A DNA stretch of 64,000 nucleotides, from assembly GCA_964463285.1 (NCBI GenBank), contig CAYXBB010000004.1, positions 1 through 64,000 on the forward strand, given 5' to 3'. This DNA is from JAAZLS01 sp964463285 (GTDB taxonomy: Bacteria; Bacillota; Dethiobacteria; DTU022). Numbering within the stretch: the first letter of the stretch is position 1; each line of letters starts with the position of its first letter. Shown here in pieces: positions 44,686 through 53,063 of the stretch. The position numbers and the translations under genes are program-made. A model generated the notes under the pieces. That model was given only the letters and a program-made list of their open reading frames with translations, searched no databases and was not told where the DNA came from.

Positions 44686-45669
44686 CTACCCCTTCACCCT
44701 CAGCACCCGCGGCAGCAGCTCGATCTCCACCGGGGCTCGCCCGGGCTGCTCTCCGTCCAGGTTCAACAGGGCTATCCCCGGGGCATTTATCACCACTCTC
44801 CTCCCCCGAAGGCTTTTCACCCGGGGATGGTCCAGGTGGTTCCCCCGGTATACCCGGGGCAGGCTCACCAGCAGATCCGGTTTGCTCATGTTATGCACGA
44901 TCACGATATCCAGCAGACCGTCGTCCATCAACGCTCCGGGGGCGATACACATCCCTCCTCCAAAATAGCGCCCGTTCCCCACCGCCGCCATGGTTACCGG
45001 TCCTTCAAAAACCGCTTCCCCGTCCACCTCTATGACCATCACCCGGTTCCGGTAAAGCAACAGGCTGATCACCGTCCCCCACAGAAATGATACAAACCCA
45101 CCCAGCGCCTTGGAGGTGCGGTTAACCCGGGCCACGGTCTCGCCGTCCAAGCCCAACCCGGCCACGTTGACAAAATAGCGGCAGCAAAGATTACCGTCAT
45201 GACCTGCAAACGTTATCCGTCCCAGGTCCAGTAGCCGCAGCGGGCTTGTAATAAGGTGTTTTACCGCCTCCCGGTAGTTCCGGGGTATATGCAGGGTATC
45301 CGCCAGATCATTTCCTGTTCCCGAGGGGATAAAAGATACCGCCGCGGTCTCTGAAACCGGTCCTTCGGAGGTAAAAAATCCGTTTATCACCTCGTTGGCC
45401 GTCCCGTCCCCTCCCACCGCGATCACCAAGTTGCAGCCCTGCTGCAGGGCCTTCCGGGTAAAATCCGTGGCCTCGCCGGGGCCGCCGGTCAGGCGACAAT
45501 CAAAATCCAGCCCTTCGACCTTCAGCCAGGAGGCGATTTCCGGCCACCTCTTTCCGGTTCTTCCGTTGGCGGAAACCGGATTCACCACTACCATGGCTCC
45601 TGTAAGATCTCCTCTGTTCAAACCCCTCTCCTCCAATGTTTTCTCCCGCTCAAGCCTGTTGTAAACCAT
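44686..45669 (-). CDS. Diacylglycerol kinase-family lipid kinase (YegS/BmrU type)
   Basis: A 327-residue soluble lipid kinase. The catalytic domain shows VVVNPVSANGRTGKRW and AVGGDGTANEVINGF (nucleotide loop), then FIPSGTGNDLADTL; the C-terminal beta domain has GNGRYFGGGMCIAPGA. The annotated ATG overlaps the methyltransferase stop but lacks a good ribosome site. A TTG about 17 codons later follows GGAGGAG and would place the conserved NPVSANG nearer the N-terminus, so the true start may be there. Confidence 0.9.
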   Translation of the reverse strand: MVYNRLEREKTLEERGLNRGDLTGAMVVVNPVSANGRTGKRWPEIASWLKVEGLDFDCRLTGGPGEATDFTRKALQQGCNLVIAVGGDGTANEVINGFFTSEGPVSETAAVSFIPSGTGNDLADTLHIPRNYREAVKHLITSPLRLLDLGRITFAGHDGNLCCRYFVNVAGLGLDGETVARVNRTSKALGGFVSFLWGTVISLLLYRNRVMVIEVDGEAVFEGPVTMAAVGNGRYFGGGMCIAPGALMDDGLLDIVIVHNMSKPDLLVSLPRVYRGNHLDHPRVKSLRGRRVVINAPGIALLNLDGEQPGRAPVEIELLPRVLRVKG

Positions 45670-46679
45670 TATTTTTTAAATATCAACAGGTATTCGTGTA
45701 CCTTGTTCACCCTGAACACCGCCGGGTAACCCAGGGGGCGAAGCCGGTTGTATTCATGACGGCGGTCCCAGATAATAATATCCTCCAGGATAAACCCCGC
45801 CTCCTCCAGGCGAAGGGGTAAATCCAGATGCAAGGGGTAAAACCTGTTTTTCTTGCGAAGATCCATCACCACAGCCACGCAGTACCCCCCCGGTTTAAGC
45901 ACCCGGTAGACCTGCCCGAAAATGTTCCCCAGCTGTTGCAGATATTCCCGGTAATCTTTCAGCCCCCCCAAATCCCGGTCGCTGTCCCCGTAAGGGCGGG
46001 GTGTCTTAAAATCCGCACTCCGCCGGGAGTGCATAATATCCCAGTAAGGGGGCGAGGTGAGCACAAAGTCAACCTCTTCCGGGCTAAAATGATCCGTCAG
46101 GCGGCGGGCATCGCCCTGGATCATTTCCGGTTTCCAGCGGCCGGGCAGAGCCCCCTGCTCCGACTGCCGTTCCTGTTCCCCCTTCCGCCTTCTTCCTCCC
46201 TCCGCCCGATCAATAATCCCCCCTCCGATAGCCTCCGGTCTCCCGGCCGCCCGGAAGGTCCCCCGCTCCCCGGCAATCTGTTTTTCTCCCCTCCGATCCG
46301 GGTTTTCTGCATTCCGCCCCTGCCCTCCAACCTCTCCTTCTCCGGCCCGCAGCCCGATACCCTGCTCTTCCCCCTCCTGCTCAACCCGTCGTCGGAATAG
46401 TTTTACATAGCCCGGGTAGAGCTCCAGTCCCACTCCCCGCCTTCCCAGGTTGGCGGCGGCCATCAGGGTGGTGCCGCTGCCGGCAAAGGGATCTACCACC
46501 AACTCGCCGGGTCCGGAGGTGAATATCTCGATACAGCGGTGGGCCAATCCCAGGGGGAAGCCGGCGGGATGGTTGAGTTTTATCTCTGCCGAATCCTTTC
46601 TTATATCACTCCAAACACTGATACTGTACCTGGTCCAGGTTTTGCCGTCCAGCTGGTTGCAACGTTTTCGGCCGGGCAT
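45669..46679 (-). CDS. Orphan DNA methyltransferase (N4-cytosine/N6-adenine type) with a low-complexity insertion
   Basis: A 336-residue SAM-dependent DNA methyltransferase. Motif I DPFAGSGTTLMAA (residues 63-75) comes before the catalytic motif TSPPYW (near 208), where SPPY suggests an N4-cytosine or N6-adenine target. About 80 residues between them (coordinates roughly 46140-46375) are Gly/Arg/Glu-rich low-complexity sequence unlike the rest, perhaps a disordered linker or a repeat expansion in the target-recognition region. The ATG at 46679 has GGAAGG upstream and is preferred to one 45 bases earlier. No restriction endonuclease is nearby, so it may act epigenetically. Confidence 0.87.
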   Translation of the reverse strand: MPGRKRCNQLDGKTWTRYSISVWSDIRKDSAEIKLNHPAGFPLGLAHRCIEIFTSGPGELVVDPFAGSGTTLMAAANLGRRGVGLELYPGYVKLFRRRVEQEGEEQGIGLRAGEGEVGGQGRNAENPDRRGEKQIAGERGTFRAAGRPEAIGGGIIDRAEGGRRRKGEQERQSEQGALPGRWKPEMIQGDARRLTDHFSPEEVDFVLTSPPYWDIMHSRRSADFKTPRPYGDSDRDLGGLKDYREYLQQLGNIFGQVYRVLKPGGYCVAVVMDLRKKNRFYPLHLDLPLRLEEAGFILEDIIIWDRRHEYNRLRPLGYPAVFRVNKVHEYLLIFKK

Positions 46680-46830
46680 GGTCACCTTCCTTTGTGATTT
46701 TGATTTAACGGATGCTGTTTTCATAATTACCCGTCCATGATACCGGGAACAAGGGGCCGTATAATTTATCGGTATCCGGACCAGGGGAGATTTGCCTGTT
46801 TCTCGCCCGCGGATCCTAATCCCTTACGGG

Positions 46831-47796
46831 TTACACCTGAAGCTCCACCACGTCCCGGTCGGCCAGCACGTAGTCCCGGGAAACCGCCTGCCCCTCGAAG
46901 CGGGAGGAACCCCACACCAGCGCGCTTTTCAATCTCCGGGGGAAATCCCGGTGCACCGTTTCCGCAAAATCAAGCACCGTGGCTCCCCTCTTCAATATAA
47001 AGGGCCGACTCATATCAGGAGCACGCCCGGCCGCCTTGCCGTAAATCCTTATAATATCCAGTTTTCTAAAAATCCTGGTTTTCAGCTCCTCCAGGCCCCG
47101 GCCGTAACAGGAAACTCCCAGGATTTCCAGCTCCGGGCTTAGCTCTTCCATCACCTGCAGGTTTCCCGGGGCCTGGGGCAGATCCATCTTGCCCGCAATC
47201 AGGATAAAGGGCACCGGGGCAATAAACTCCCCCTCCTCCGAAAGGTCAATAATTTCTTTCTCCTGCATCAGCAAAAGCAGCCCCTCTAGCTGTTCCAGGC
47301 ATTCCCCTTCGGAAGCATCCACCAGCAAAAGCAACAGATCGGCCTCCCGGAAGGTTCCAGTTAATCCGGGCGGTATGGCCTCCGGGGTCAGCGGCGGGGT
47401 GTCCACCAGCTGAATAGCGGTATCCTCATAAGGCATCATCCCGGAAACCGGCAGGGTGGTGGCAAAGGGGTATTCGGCCACCTTCACCTTGGCTCGAGAA
47501 AGGGCGCCCACCAGCGCCGACTTTCCGCTGTTGGGGTAGCCGGCCAGCACCACCTGTCCCGCACCCTGGCGTTCCACATTAAAGGGGTTGGCCCCCCTGG
47601 ATTGCTTTTTCTTCTTATCCTCTTCCTTAAGCCGGGCCAGGCGCCTCTTGATATCCGCCTGCAGTTTCTCGGTTCCCTTGTGCTTGGGGATCACCGCCAG
47701 CATCTCCTGCAGAGCCGCCGCCTTTTCCTCCCCGGTTTTAGCCCGCCGGTAGGCCTCCTCGGCGCTGTGATACTGTTGCGTAAGATTGGCCGGCAC
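46831..47796 (-). CDS. Obg/DRG-like GTPase with C-terminal TGS domain
   Basis: A 321-residue TRAFAC GTPase. An N-terminal helical region precedes the G domain: G1 GYPNSGKSALVG, G3 DTPP, and a G4 that reads AGKMD instead of NKxD. The C-terminal TGS domain starts near TVLDFAETVHRDFP and ends ADRDVVELQV. It is similar to the DRG-type GTPases that bind ribosomes or RNA. The start is a GTG after AGGAGG. It seems monocistronic. Confidence 0.87.
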   Translation of the reverse strand: MPANLTQQYHSAEEAYRRAKTGEEKAAALQEMLAVIPKHKGTEKLQADIKRRLARLKEEDKKKKQSRGANPFNVERQGAGQVVLAGYPNSGKSALVGALSRAKVKVAEYPFATTLPVSGMMPYEDTAIQLVDTPPLTPEAIPPGLTGTFREADLLLLLVDASEGECLEQLEGLLLLMQEKEIIDLSEEGEFIAPVPFILIAGKMDLPQAPGNLQVMEELSPELEILGVSCYGRGLEELKTRIFRKLDIIRIYGKAAGRAPDMSRPFILKRGATVLDFAETVHRDFPRRLKSALVWGSSRFEGQAVSRDYVLADRDVVELQV

Positions 47797-48026
47797 CGAT
47801 CATCCTCCTATCAGTTGTGAAAATTCTAAGATTATTGTATGGCATAGAGCCGATAAAGATCAAGTAAGAAAGTGCTCCAGGCTGTTCGGGATCCAGGGGG
47901 CAAAAACCGGAGGGATCCTTTCGCCAGGGGGTAAAAATTAAAATTGCCGGGGGCAGGAAGGAAAACAACAACCGGTGAAGAATTCCTAAAATTGAGTTGA
48001 TCTAATAAAAAAAGGAGTGATCCCCG

Positions 48027-48545
48027 GTGACCGACCGGGATTTGTTGGAGCTGATTGCCACCCAGGTGGGCAGGCTTACTTCCCAAGTGGACAGGCTTAC
48101 AAAAGATATGGGTGGATTAACCACCCAAGTGAGCGGGCTTACCACCCAGGTAGGCGGACTTACCACCCAGGTAGGCGGGCTTACGAAAGATATGTTGGAG
48201 GTCAAAACTGAACTGGCTGAAGTAAAAGTAACCATGGCCACAAAACAGGAACTGGCTGAGGTTAAAACAAACATGGCCACAAAACAGGAACTGGCCGAGG
48301 TTAAAACAAACATGGCCACAAAACAGGAACTGGCTGAGGTTAAAGCAAACATGGCCACAAAACAGGAACTGGCTGAAATTAAATCAGAAATAGATTCTAT
48401 CAAGGCCACCGTAATAAGAATAGAAAACAACCACGGGCAAAAACTGGGAGCCCTGTTTGACGGCTATAAACTAAACTCTGAAAAAATGGACCGGATAGAA
48501 AAAAAAGTAGCCAGGCACGAGGAGATCATTTTAAGGAAATTATAA
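48027..48545 (+). CDS. Repeat-built coiled-coil protein
   Basis: A 172-residue protein of unknown function that is nearly all predicted coiled coil. The N-terminal part has 7-residue repeats of LTTQVGG type, and the middle has four copies of a 13-residue repeat, MATKQELAEVKTN. The tail is a less regular charged helix ending EEIILRKL. There is no signal peptide or membrane helix. The GTG follows AAAGGAGTGATC. Similar short repeat proteins occur across Clostridia, sometimes with variable repeat number. It is alone on this strand here. Confidence 0.75.
   Translation: MTDRDLLELIATQVGRLTSQVDRLTKDMGGLTTQVSGLTTQVGGLTTQVGGLTKDMLEVKTELAEVKVTMATKQELAEVKTNMATKQELAEVKTNMATKQELAEVKANMATKQELAEIKSEIDSIKATVIRIENNHGQKLGALFDGYKLNSEKMDRIEKKVARHEEIILRKL
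48109..48189 (+). repeat. 21-bp tandem repeats (heptad coding)
   Basis: About four degenerate copies of GGCTTACCACCCAGGTAGGC-like 21-mers, encoding LTTQVGG heptads in the coiled-coil protein. Confidence 0.85.
48234..48389 (+). repeat. 39-bp tandem repeats
   Basis: Four in-frame copies, starting at 48234, 48273, 48312 and 48351, each beginning ATGGCCACAAAACAGGAACT and differing at only a few positions, except the diverging end of the last. Being a multiple of three, copy-number change would keep the frame. Confidence 0.9.
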
Positions 48546-48593
48546 AAAGGGCATTTGCTGCTCTTTTCCGCTGAGCTCCAAAAGCCCTTTTTT
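48544..48593 (+). terminator. Terminator of the coiled-coil gene
   Basis: AAAAAGGGC (48544-48552) pairs with GCCCTTTTT ending in a six-T run (48588-48593) around a 31-base loop, immediately after the stop codon. Confidence 0.6.
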
Positions 48594-48594
48594 A

Positions 48595-48669
48595 TGGTGC
48601 GCCCGGCAGGTATCGAACCTGCGACCTCCTGCGCGTCAAGCAGGCGCTCTCCCCCTGAGCTACAGGCGC
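48595..48669 (-). tRNA. tRNA-Val (anticodon GAC)
   Basis: The minus strand folds as a full cloverleaf of 75 bases including an encoded CCA. Acceptor GCGCCTG pairs with CGGGCGC (one G-T), D stem GCTC/GAGC, anticodon stem CCTGC/GCAGG with loop TTGACGC (anticodon GAC), and T stem GCAGG/CCTGC with loop TTCGATA. It has the T-loop TTCGA and no extra arm beyond AGGTC. Confidence 0.95.
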
Positions 48670-48765
48670 ATTTTATTTCCCGGGCAATTAAATTTTAGCA
48701 TCCCCTACCCGCACTGTCAAGACTGCCAAGGAATAGCGGTTTTTCAGATTCACCCTGAAGGGTGG

Positions 48766-49308
48766 CTATTTTTCGGGAATGAGTTTTTCCAAAACCGCCC
48801 GATAAACCTCGTAGTCGGTCGGTTTGAACAGCACAAACCTCACCAGTTCCACCCCGGGTCTTTCCAGTAGAAAATCGCGCACCGCCGCCAAGGAGACCTT
48901 AGCCGCATCGGCCATCGGATAACCAAAGATGCCGGCGCTGATCGCCGGAAATGAGATACTCTTAAGACCGTTATCCCGGGCCAGCTGCAGGCTGTTCCGG
49001 TAACAGTTACCCAGCAGCACCGGATCTTCCGGGGTTCCCCGGTAGATCGGTCCCACGGTATGGATCACCTGCTTTGCCGGTAGATGGTAGCCGGCGGTTA
49101 TCTTGGCCTCGCCGGTTTCACAGCCCTCCAGTTTTTTGCACTCTTTCCACAGGTCCGGCCCGGCGGCCCGATGAATGGCCCCGGCCACCCCGCCCCCGGG
49201 AGCCAGCTGTTTATTGGCGGCGTTAACAATGGCCTCCGTTTCCTGCCGGGTAATATCTCCCACGGTTAGCTCTATAGTGGAGTTCCCTACTATGCGGGTA
49301 AAATTCAT
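48766..49308 (-). CDS. Macro-domain protein (ADP-ribose / O-acetyl-ADP-ribose hydrolase)
   Basis: A 180-residue single macro domain, typical of the YmdB type. It shows AIVNAANKQLAPGGGVAGAIH (ADP-ribose loop), HTVGPIYRG and FPAISAGIFGYP. The preferred ATG (49308) has GGAGG eight bases upstream, while an in-frame GTG nine bases earlier overlaps it. These enzymes remove ADP-ribose or deacetylate O-acetyl-ADP-ribose. No obvious partner gene is adjacent. Confidence 0.93.
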   Translation of the reverse strand: MNFTRIVGNSTIELTVGDITRQETEAIVNAANKQLAPGGGVAGAIHRAAGPDLWKECKKLEGCETGEAKITAGYHLPAKQVIHTVGPIYRGTPEDPVLLGNCYRNSLQLARDNGLKSISFPAISAGIFGYPMADAAKVSLAAVRDFLLERPGVELVRFVLFKPTDYEVYRAVLEKLIPEK

Positions 49309-49420
49309 AGGAATCACCTCCAGGATAATTATACCACCCGCTGGAGAAATGGGGTTTGCGATCTTACCCTTGATCTCTCATGATTTTTTTCAAAGGAGGT
49401 TGGCATCCCCCAACAGTTGA

Positions 49421-50164
49421 TCAGCAGATCATTTTTCCTTCGATGAACGCTCTGGTACGTTCGTCCGCCGGGGCGGTGAATATTTGTTCGGTGGGGCCCT
49501 GCTCCACAACCCGGCCCTCAAACAAAAACAGTACCTCATCGGCAATACGGCGGGCTTGGAAAATATTATGGGTCACGATCAGGATAGTAATGTTCATAGA
49601 ACGGTTTAAATCCAAAATCAGTTTCTCCATCTGTTCCACATTGGCCGGATCCAGGTTGGCAGTCGGCTCGTCTAACAGCAACAGCCGGGGCTCAAACACC
49701 ACCGCTCTGGCCAGGGCCACCCGCTGGGCCTCTCCTCCCGAAAGGGTACCCGCATAGCGGCAGCCCAGTTCCCCCATACCGGTTTTTTTTAAAATATCCT
49801 CCACCCGGCGGTTTATTTCCTTCTTGCCCATGCCCCGTACCCTCAATCCATAAGCGATGTTTTCCCGCACACTGGTTTTGTAAAGCACAGGTTTTTGAAA
49901 CATCAAGGTCATCTGGCGGCACAAAGCCAACCTGGATTTACCGCTTTGAGGATAAATGGTTTGCCCATCAAAAATAATACGCCCCCTATCGGGCTCTGTA
50001 AGCAGATTCAATATCCGCAGGAAAGTGCTTTTTCCGGCTCCGCTGGGGCCGATGATCCCGTATATTTTACCCTGTTTCAAGAAAAGATTGTCCATACAAA
50101 CCACAGGTCTTAAATAGCTTTTATAAAGATCCCTTACCTCTACCAGAACGTTTGCTCTAGAAAT
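49421..50164 (-). CDS. tupC: Tungstate ABC transporter ATP-binding protein (TupC type); unusual start
   Basis: An ABC ATPase with Walker A GPSGAGKST, signature LSGGEAQR and Walker B LLLLDEPTANLDPA. The first GTG in the frame (50104) would remove the first beta strand and the A-loop tyrosine. The in-frame bases upstream encode VEVRDLYKSYLRPVV, the expected N-terminus, but have no ATG, GTG or TTG. An ATT at 50164 lies eight bases after AGGAGG (overlapping the tupB end) and is the best candidate; a CTG at 50146 is another. It is the third gene of tupABC. Confidence 0.85.
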   Translation of the reverse strand: MSRANVLVEVRDLYKSYLRPVVCMDNLFLKQGKIYGIIGPSGAGKSTFLRILNLLTEPDRGRIIFDGQTIYPQSGKSRLALCRQMTLMFQKPVLYKTSVRENIAYGLRVRGMGKKEINRRVEDILKKTGMGELGCRYAGTLSGGEAQRVALARAVVFEPRLLLLDEPTANLDPANVEQMEKLILDLNRSMNITILIVTHNIFQARRIADEVLFLFEGRVVEQGPTEQIFTAPADERTRAFIEGKMIC

Positions 50165-50858
50165 TCCCTCCCCCTCCTTTTTGAAAATTGTAGAGAAGAG
50201 AGTTAACTACAAAAAAAATGGCCAACAAAATTATTCCCAACCCCATGGCCAGCCCGATATTTCCTTTACTTGATTCCAGGACAATGGCGGTGGTCATTAC
50301 TCGGGTATGGTGTTCAATATTGCCCCCAATCATCATCACTGCGCCCACCTCCGCCACTACCCGGCCGAACCCGGATACCACCGCCCCCATGATGGCGGTG
50401 CGCGATTCCCGAATCACCGTCCAGGCAGTAAGGAAAGGCCCGGCACCCAGGGTCCGGGCCGTTTCCTCGATTTCCTTTCCTCCACTTCTTATACCCACCA
50501 TTGACAACCCGGCAATAATAGGCAGGGATAAAGAAACCTGGGCCGCCACCATAGCTGTGGGCGTAAATAACATCCCCAGCACCCCCAGGGGGCCCGAGCG
50601 GGATAAAATAACATACCAGGCCAGGCCGGCCACCACCGGCGGCAGGCCCATAAATGTATACAGTATTTTGCTGATAAACCTGGTATTTTTTTCGGGTTTA
50701 AGTCCCAGAAATGCCCCCAGAGGAACCCCAATTAAGGCGCTAATGGCAATCGCCGCCCCGGAAACCCGAAGGGAAAGCAACACAATTTCCATCAAATAGG
50801 GATCGAGTTTTACTATTAATGTAAATGCTTCTAAAATCCCTTCCGGTACCCGGGACAA
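50157..50858 (-). CDS. tupB: Tungstate ABC transporter permease (TupB type)
   Basis: A 233-residue permease of the ModB/TupB type with about five to six helices and the cytoplasmic EETARTLGAGPFLTAWTVI loop (EAA motif) that contacts the ATPase. SGFGRVVAEVGAVMMIGGN is the conserved TupB stretch. The start is TTG after GGGGGGAGGG. It follows tupA and overlaps the probable tupC start. Confidence 0.92.
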   Translation of the reverse strand: MSRVPEGILEAFTLIVKLDPYLMEIVLLSLRVSGAAIAISALIGVPLGAFLGLKPEKNTRFISKILYTFMGLPPVVAGLAWYVILSRSGPLGVLGMLFTPTAMVAAQVSLSLPIIAGLSMVGIRSGGKEIEETARTLGAGPFLTAWTVIRESRTAIMGAVVSGFGRVVAEVGAVMMIGGNIEHHTRVMTTAIVLESSKGNIGLAMGLGIILLAIFFVVNSLLYNFQKGGGGNF

Positions 50859-50886
50859 GCCCTCCCCCCCTTATCTGCGGTTAGCT

Positions 50887-51765
50887 CTATTCTTCCACTC
50901 CTTTGCCGGGAAAGAACAGGGTCTCACCTTCCACCTTGTAGTTGCTTACCAGTTCCTGCCCTTTTTCCGAAGTCAGGAATTCGACATACGCCATGGCGCT
51001 GTCGTACTTGATATGTTCATGCAACTCGGGATTAACCGCCATTACCCCGTACTGGTTAAACAAGGCCGGGTCCCCTTCAAAGACAATAACCAGATCCAAG
51101 GTGTTTTTCAATGATACATAGGTCCCCCGGTCGGTCATGGTATAAGCTTCTTTTTCATCGGCCATCCGTAAGGTGTCGCCCATGCCCTGGCCTATGGATA
51201 GATACCAATCTCCTTCCAGAGGTACTTCGGCTTGTTCCCAAAGTCGCAGTTCCAGGCGATGGGTACCTGAGTCGTCGCCCCGGGAAACAAAGATTGCACC
51301 GCTGTCAGCAATAGCTTTCAATGCCTCCACTGCACTATCCAGCTCTTTGATTCCTGCCGGATCCGCTTCCGGAGCCACAATTATAAAATCGTTATACATA
51401 ACGTCGGAACGGTTTACCACAAAACCCTCTTCTACCAGTTCCAGTTCCGCCTTCCGATCATGAACCAGGAGCACATCGGCATCTCCGTTTTTACCAAGTT
51501 CTATAGCCTGCCCGGTTCCCTTGGAAACCACCTGCACTTCGATCCCGGTTTCTTCCGTAAATATGGGGTTTAAATAATCCAGCAGCCCGGAATCGTAAGT
51601 GCTGGTAGTAGTGGCCAGGGTAATAAACTCATCTGTCGGCCCCGCTTCCTCTCCCTCCTGCTCCTCGGGAGGAGTAGCCGGTCCGCAGCCCACCACCAGC
51701 AAGCCCAACAGCAATAAAAGGGCCAGGCCAATGCCAATCTTTTTATAGAAAACACGATTAATCAT
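50887..51765 (-). CDS. tupA: Tungstate-binding lipoprotein (TupA)
   Basis: A 292-residue solute-binding lipoprotein with signal peptide and lipobox VVGCG (Cys near residue 27). TTTSTYDSGLLDYL is the TupA oxyanion-binding motif, and DVLLVHDRKAE is a further family mark. The ATG at 51765 follows AAAGGAG and is preferred to one 30 bases earlier. It heads tupABC behind a structured leader. The imported tungstate would supply the AOR enzyme in this window. Confidence 0.93.
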   Translation of the reverse strand: MINRVFYKKIGIGLALLLLLGLLVVGCGPATPPEEQEGEEAGPTDEFITLATTTSTYDSGLLDYLNPIFTEETGIEVQVVSKGTGQAIELGKNGDADVLLVHDRKAELELVEEGFVVNRSDVMYNDFIIVAPEADPAGIKELDSAVEALKAIADSGAIFVSRGDDSGTHRLELRLWEQAEVPLEGDWYLSIGQGMGDTLRMADEKEAYTMTDRGTYVSLKNTLDLVIVFEGDPALFNQYGVMAVNPELHEHIKYDSAMAYVEFLTSEKGQELVSNYKVEGETLFFPGKGVEE

Positions 51766-51904
51766 TTTTTTCTCTCCTTTATAAGAATCCATCACTTAAA
51801 ACACGTTAATACCGAAAACAACCTCCAGAGTTAACTCCCCTCCGTTTGCCAACTTATTTTTAGAAATTAGAGCCGGACGGTTTGATCACCTCCCTTATTA
51901 ATAA

Positions 51905-51939
51905 TTAAACAAGCTGCACTTCCAGCATGGAAGTGCAGC
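51905..51939 (-). terminator. Strong hairpin terminator in the tupA leader
   Basis: A perfect 12-bp stem, GCTGCACTTCCA with TGGAAGTGCAGC and a 3-base loop (51913-51939), followed on the minus strand by TTGTTTAATT. It lies upstream of tupA, so it must be bypassed or regulated for tupABC to be expressed. Confidence 0.8.
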
Positions 51940-52045
51940 CTTGTTCTCGGGCAACCTTCTTTCCACGTTGGGGGGCCTGGCCGTTTCCAGGCAGGCCTTA
52001 CCGCCTGCAAAGCATAGCCGCCGGCATCAGCAATTGCAGGTCAAA
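51940..52045 (-). ncRNA. Candidate Moco/tungsten-cofactor-type riboswitch upstream of tupABC
   Basis: A GC-rich, structured leader in an otherwise AT-rich gap. The minus strand has a GGCCTGCCTGG-AAAC-GGCCAGGCC hairpin and AGCGGC-like flanks, directly before the strong terminator. Moco-family riboswitches are known to precede tungstate and molybdate transport genes, but I could not align the family consensus by eye. A protein- or tungstate-responsive attenuator is an alternative. Confidence 0.4.
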
Positions 52046-52121
52046 GGTTGTTATTGGTTTTGCTAATTTAGGGTTTAGGATAAAGAATTTTCTTCGCTAA
52101 TTAAAAAATATTATATATTAA

Positions 52122-52160
52122 CCCCGGGCCTTATTCAAGCCTTCCCGGGCCTTTTATTTT
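52122..52160. other. Direct-repeat hairpin between tupA and the UPF0173 gene
   Basis: Two CCCGGGCCTT words about 21 bases apart. CCCGGG is self-complementary, so the two copies can pair, and CCTTTTATTTT follows on the plus strand. It resembles a terminator on the plus strand, yet no plus-strand gene precedes it. Positions 52161-52248 show nothing else. Confidence 0.35.
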
Positions 52161-52248
52161 AAAATTGCCGCCCGGAATGTTCCCTGAAAATGTCACCATG
52201 GGAGGAGTACAATATCATTTTAAAAAAGAAGGGCTCGCGGATCGTTTC

Positions 52249-52277
52249 TTGATTACCCGCCGGAGGTCTGGTATATT
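52249..52277 (+). promoter_or_regulatory. Promoter of the UPF0173 gene
   Basis: -35 TTGATT (52249-52254), 17-base spacer, -10 TATATT (52272-52277), 72 bases before the ATG, which has AAGGAGG upstream. Confidence 0.65.
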
Positions 52278-52348
52278 ATGGGCAGTTACCAATTATTAGC
52301 TGAGGTATCCGCATGGATTAAAAAATAATTGCCAAGGAGGTATCTGTA

Positions 52349-53023
52349 ATGCCCCGGATTACTTTTCTGGGCCATGCCTGTTTTCTTCTGCAGGGAGAAG
52401 ATCAGCCGGCCCTGCTGTTTGATCCCTTTTTAACCGGCAACCCTCTGGCGGCAGTTTCGCCGGATAAAGTAAAAGCAGATTATATCCTGGTTTCCCACGC
52501 CCATGCCGATCATCTGGGTGACGCCTACCCCATCGCCCGGCGAAACAAAGCCACCCTGATATCCACCGCCGAGATTGCCGGCGAGGCCGACTCTGAAGAT
52601 GTAAAGTCCCATGCCCTGCATATCGGCGGAAAACACCTCTTCCCCTTCGGTTATGTTAAACTGACCGTTGCCCTTCATGGTTCGGGAATTGCGGGGGGCC
52701 ATGCCTGCGGGTTTGTGGTTAACTACTGCGGCAAATTGATCTATTTTGCCGGAGATACCGGCCTGTTCGGAGATATGAAACTGATTGGTGAGTTAACCCC
52801 CCTGGATCTGGTTCTACTGCCCATCGGCGACAATTTTACTATGGGTATTGAGGAGGCGGTGCTGGCCGCTTCTTTTTTGAAAGCTCCCCTGGTAATCCCT
52901 TGTCACTACAATACCTGGCCGGTAATCCAGGCCGACCCTGAGGAATTCAAGCGGCTGGTGGAGAAAAAAACTGCCTCCCGGTGCCTGGTGCTGCCTCCCG
53001 GGGAAAGTTATTCCTGGACTTAG
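52349..53023 (+). CDS. UPF0173-family metal-dependent hydrolase (metallo-beta-lactamase fold)
   Basis: A 224-residue metallo-beta-lactamase-fold hydrolase of the YtkL/UPF0173 family. Metal ligands lie in LVSHAHADHLGDAY (near residue 50), HGSGIAGGHACG, YFAGDTGLFGDM and IPCHYNTWP. The start MPRITFLGHACFLL is characteristic. Function in vivo is unknown. It is a single gene with its own promoter, divergent from tupABC. Confidence 0.93.
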   Translation: MPRITFLGHACFLLQGEDQPALLFDPFLTGNPLAAVSPDKVKADYILVSHAHADHLGDAYPIARRNKATLISTAEIAGEADSEDVKSHALHIGGKHLFPFGYVKLTVALHGSGIAGGHACGFVVNYCGKLIYFAGDTGLFGDMKLIGELTPLDLVLLPIGDNFTMGIEEAVLAASFLKAPLVIPCHYNTWPVIQADPEEFKRLVEKKTASRCLVLPPGESYSWT

Positions 53024-53063
53024 CCGGCAGGACATTCTTTTGGAAAAAAATCGCGTCCGGACA

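Noticed and set aside
48109..48389. Tandem repeats as a CRISPR array
   Set aside because: The repeats are contiguous, have no spacers and are in frame within a coding sequence. No cas genes or CRISPR arrays were seen in the window.
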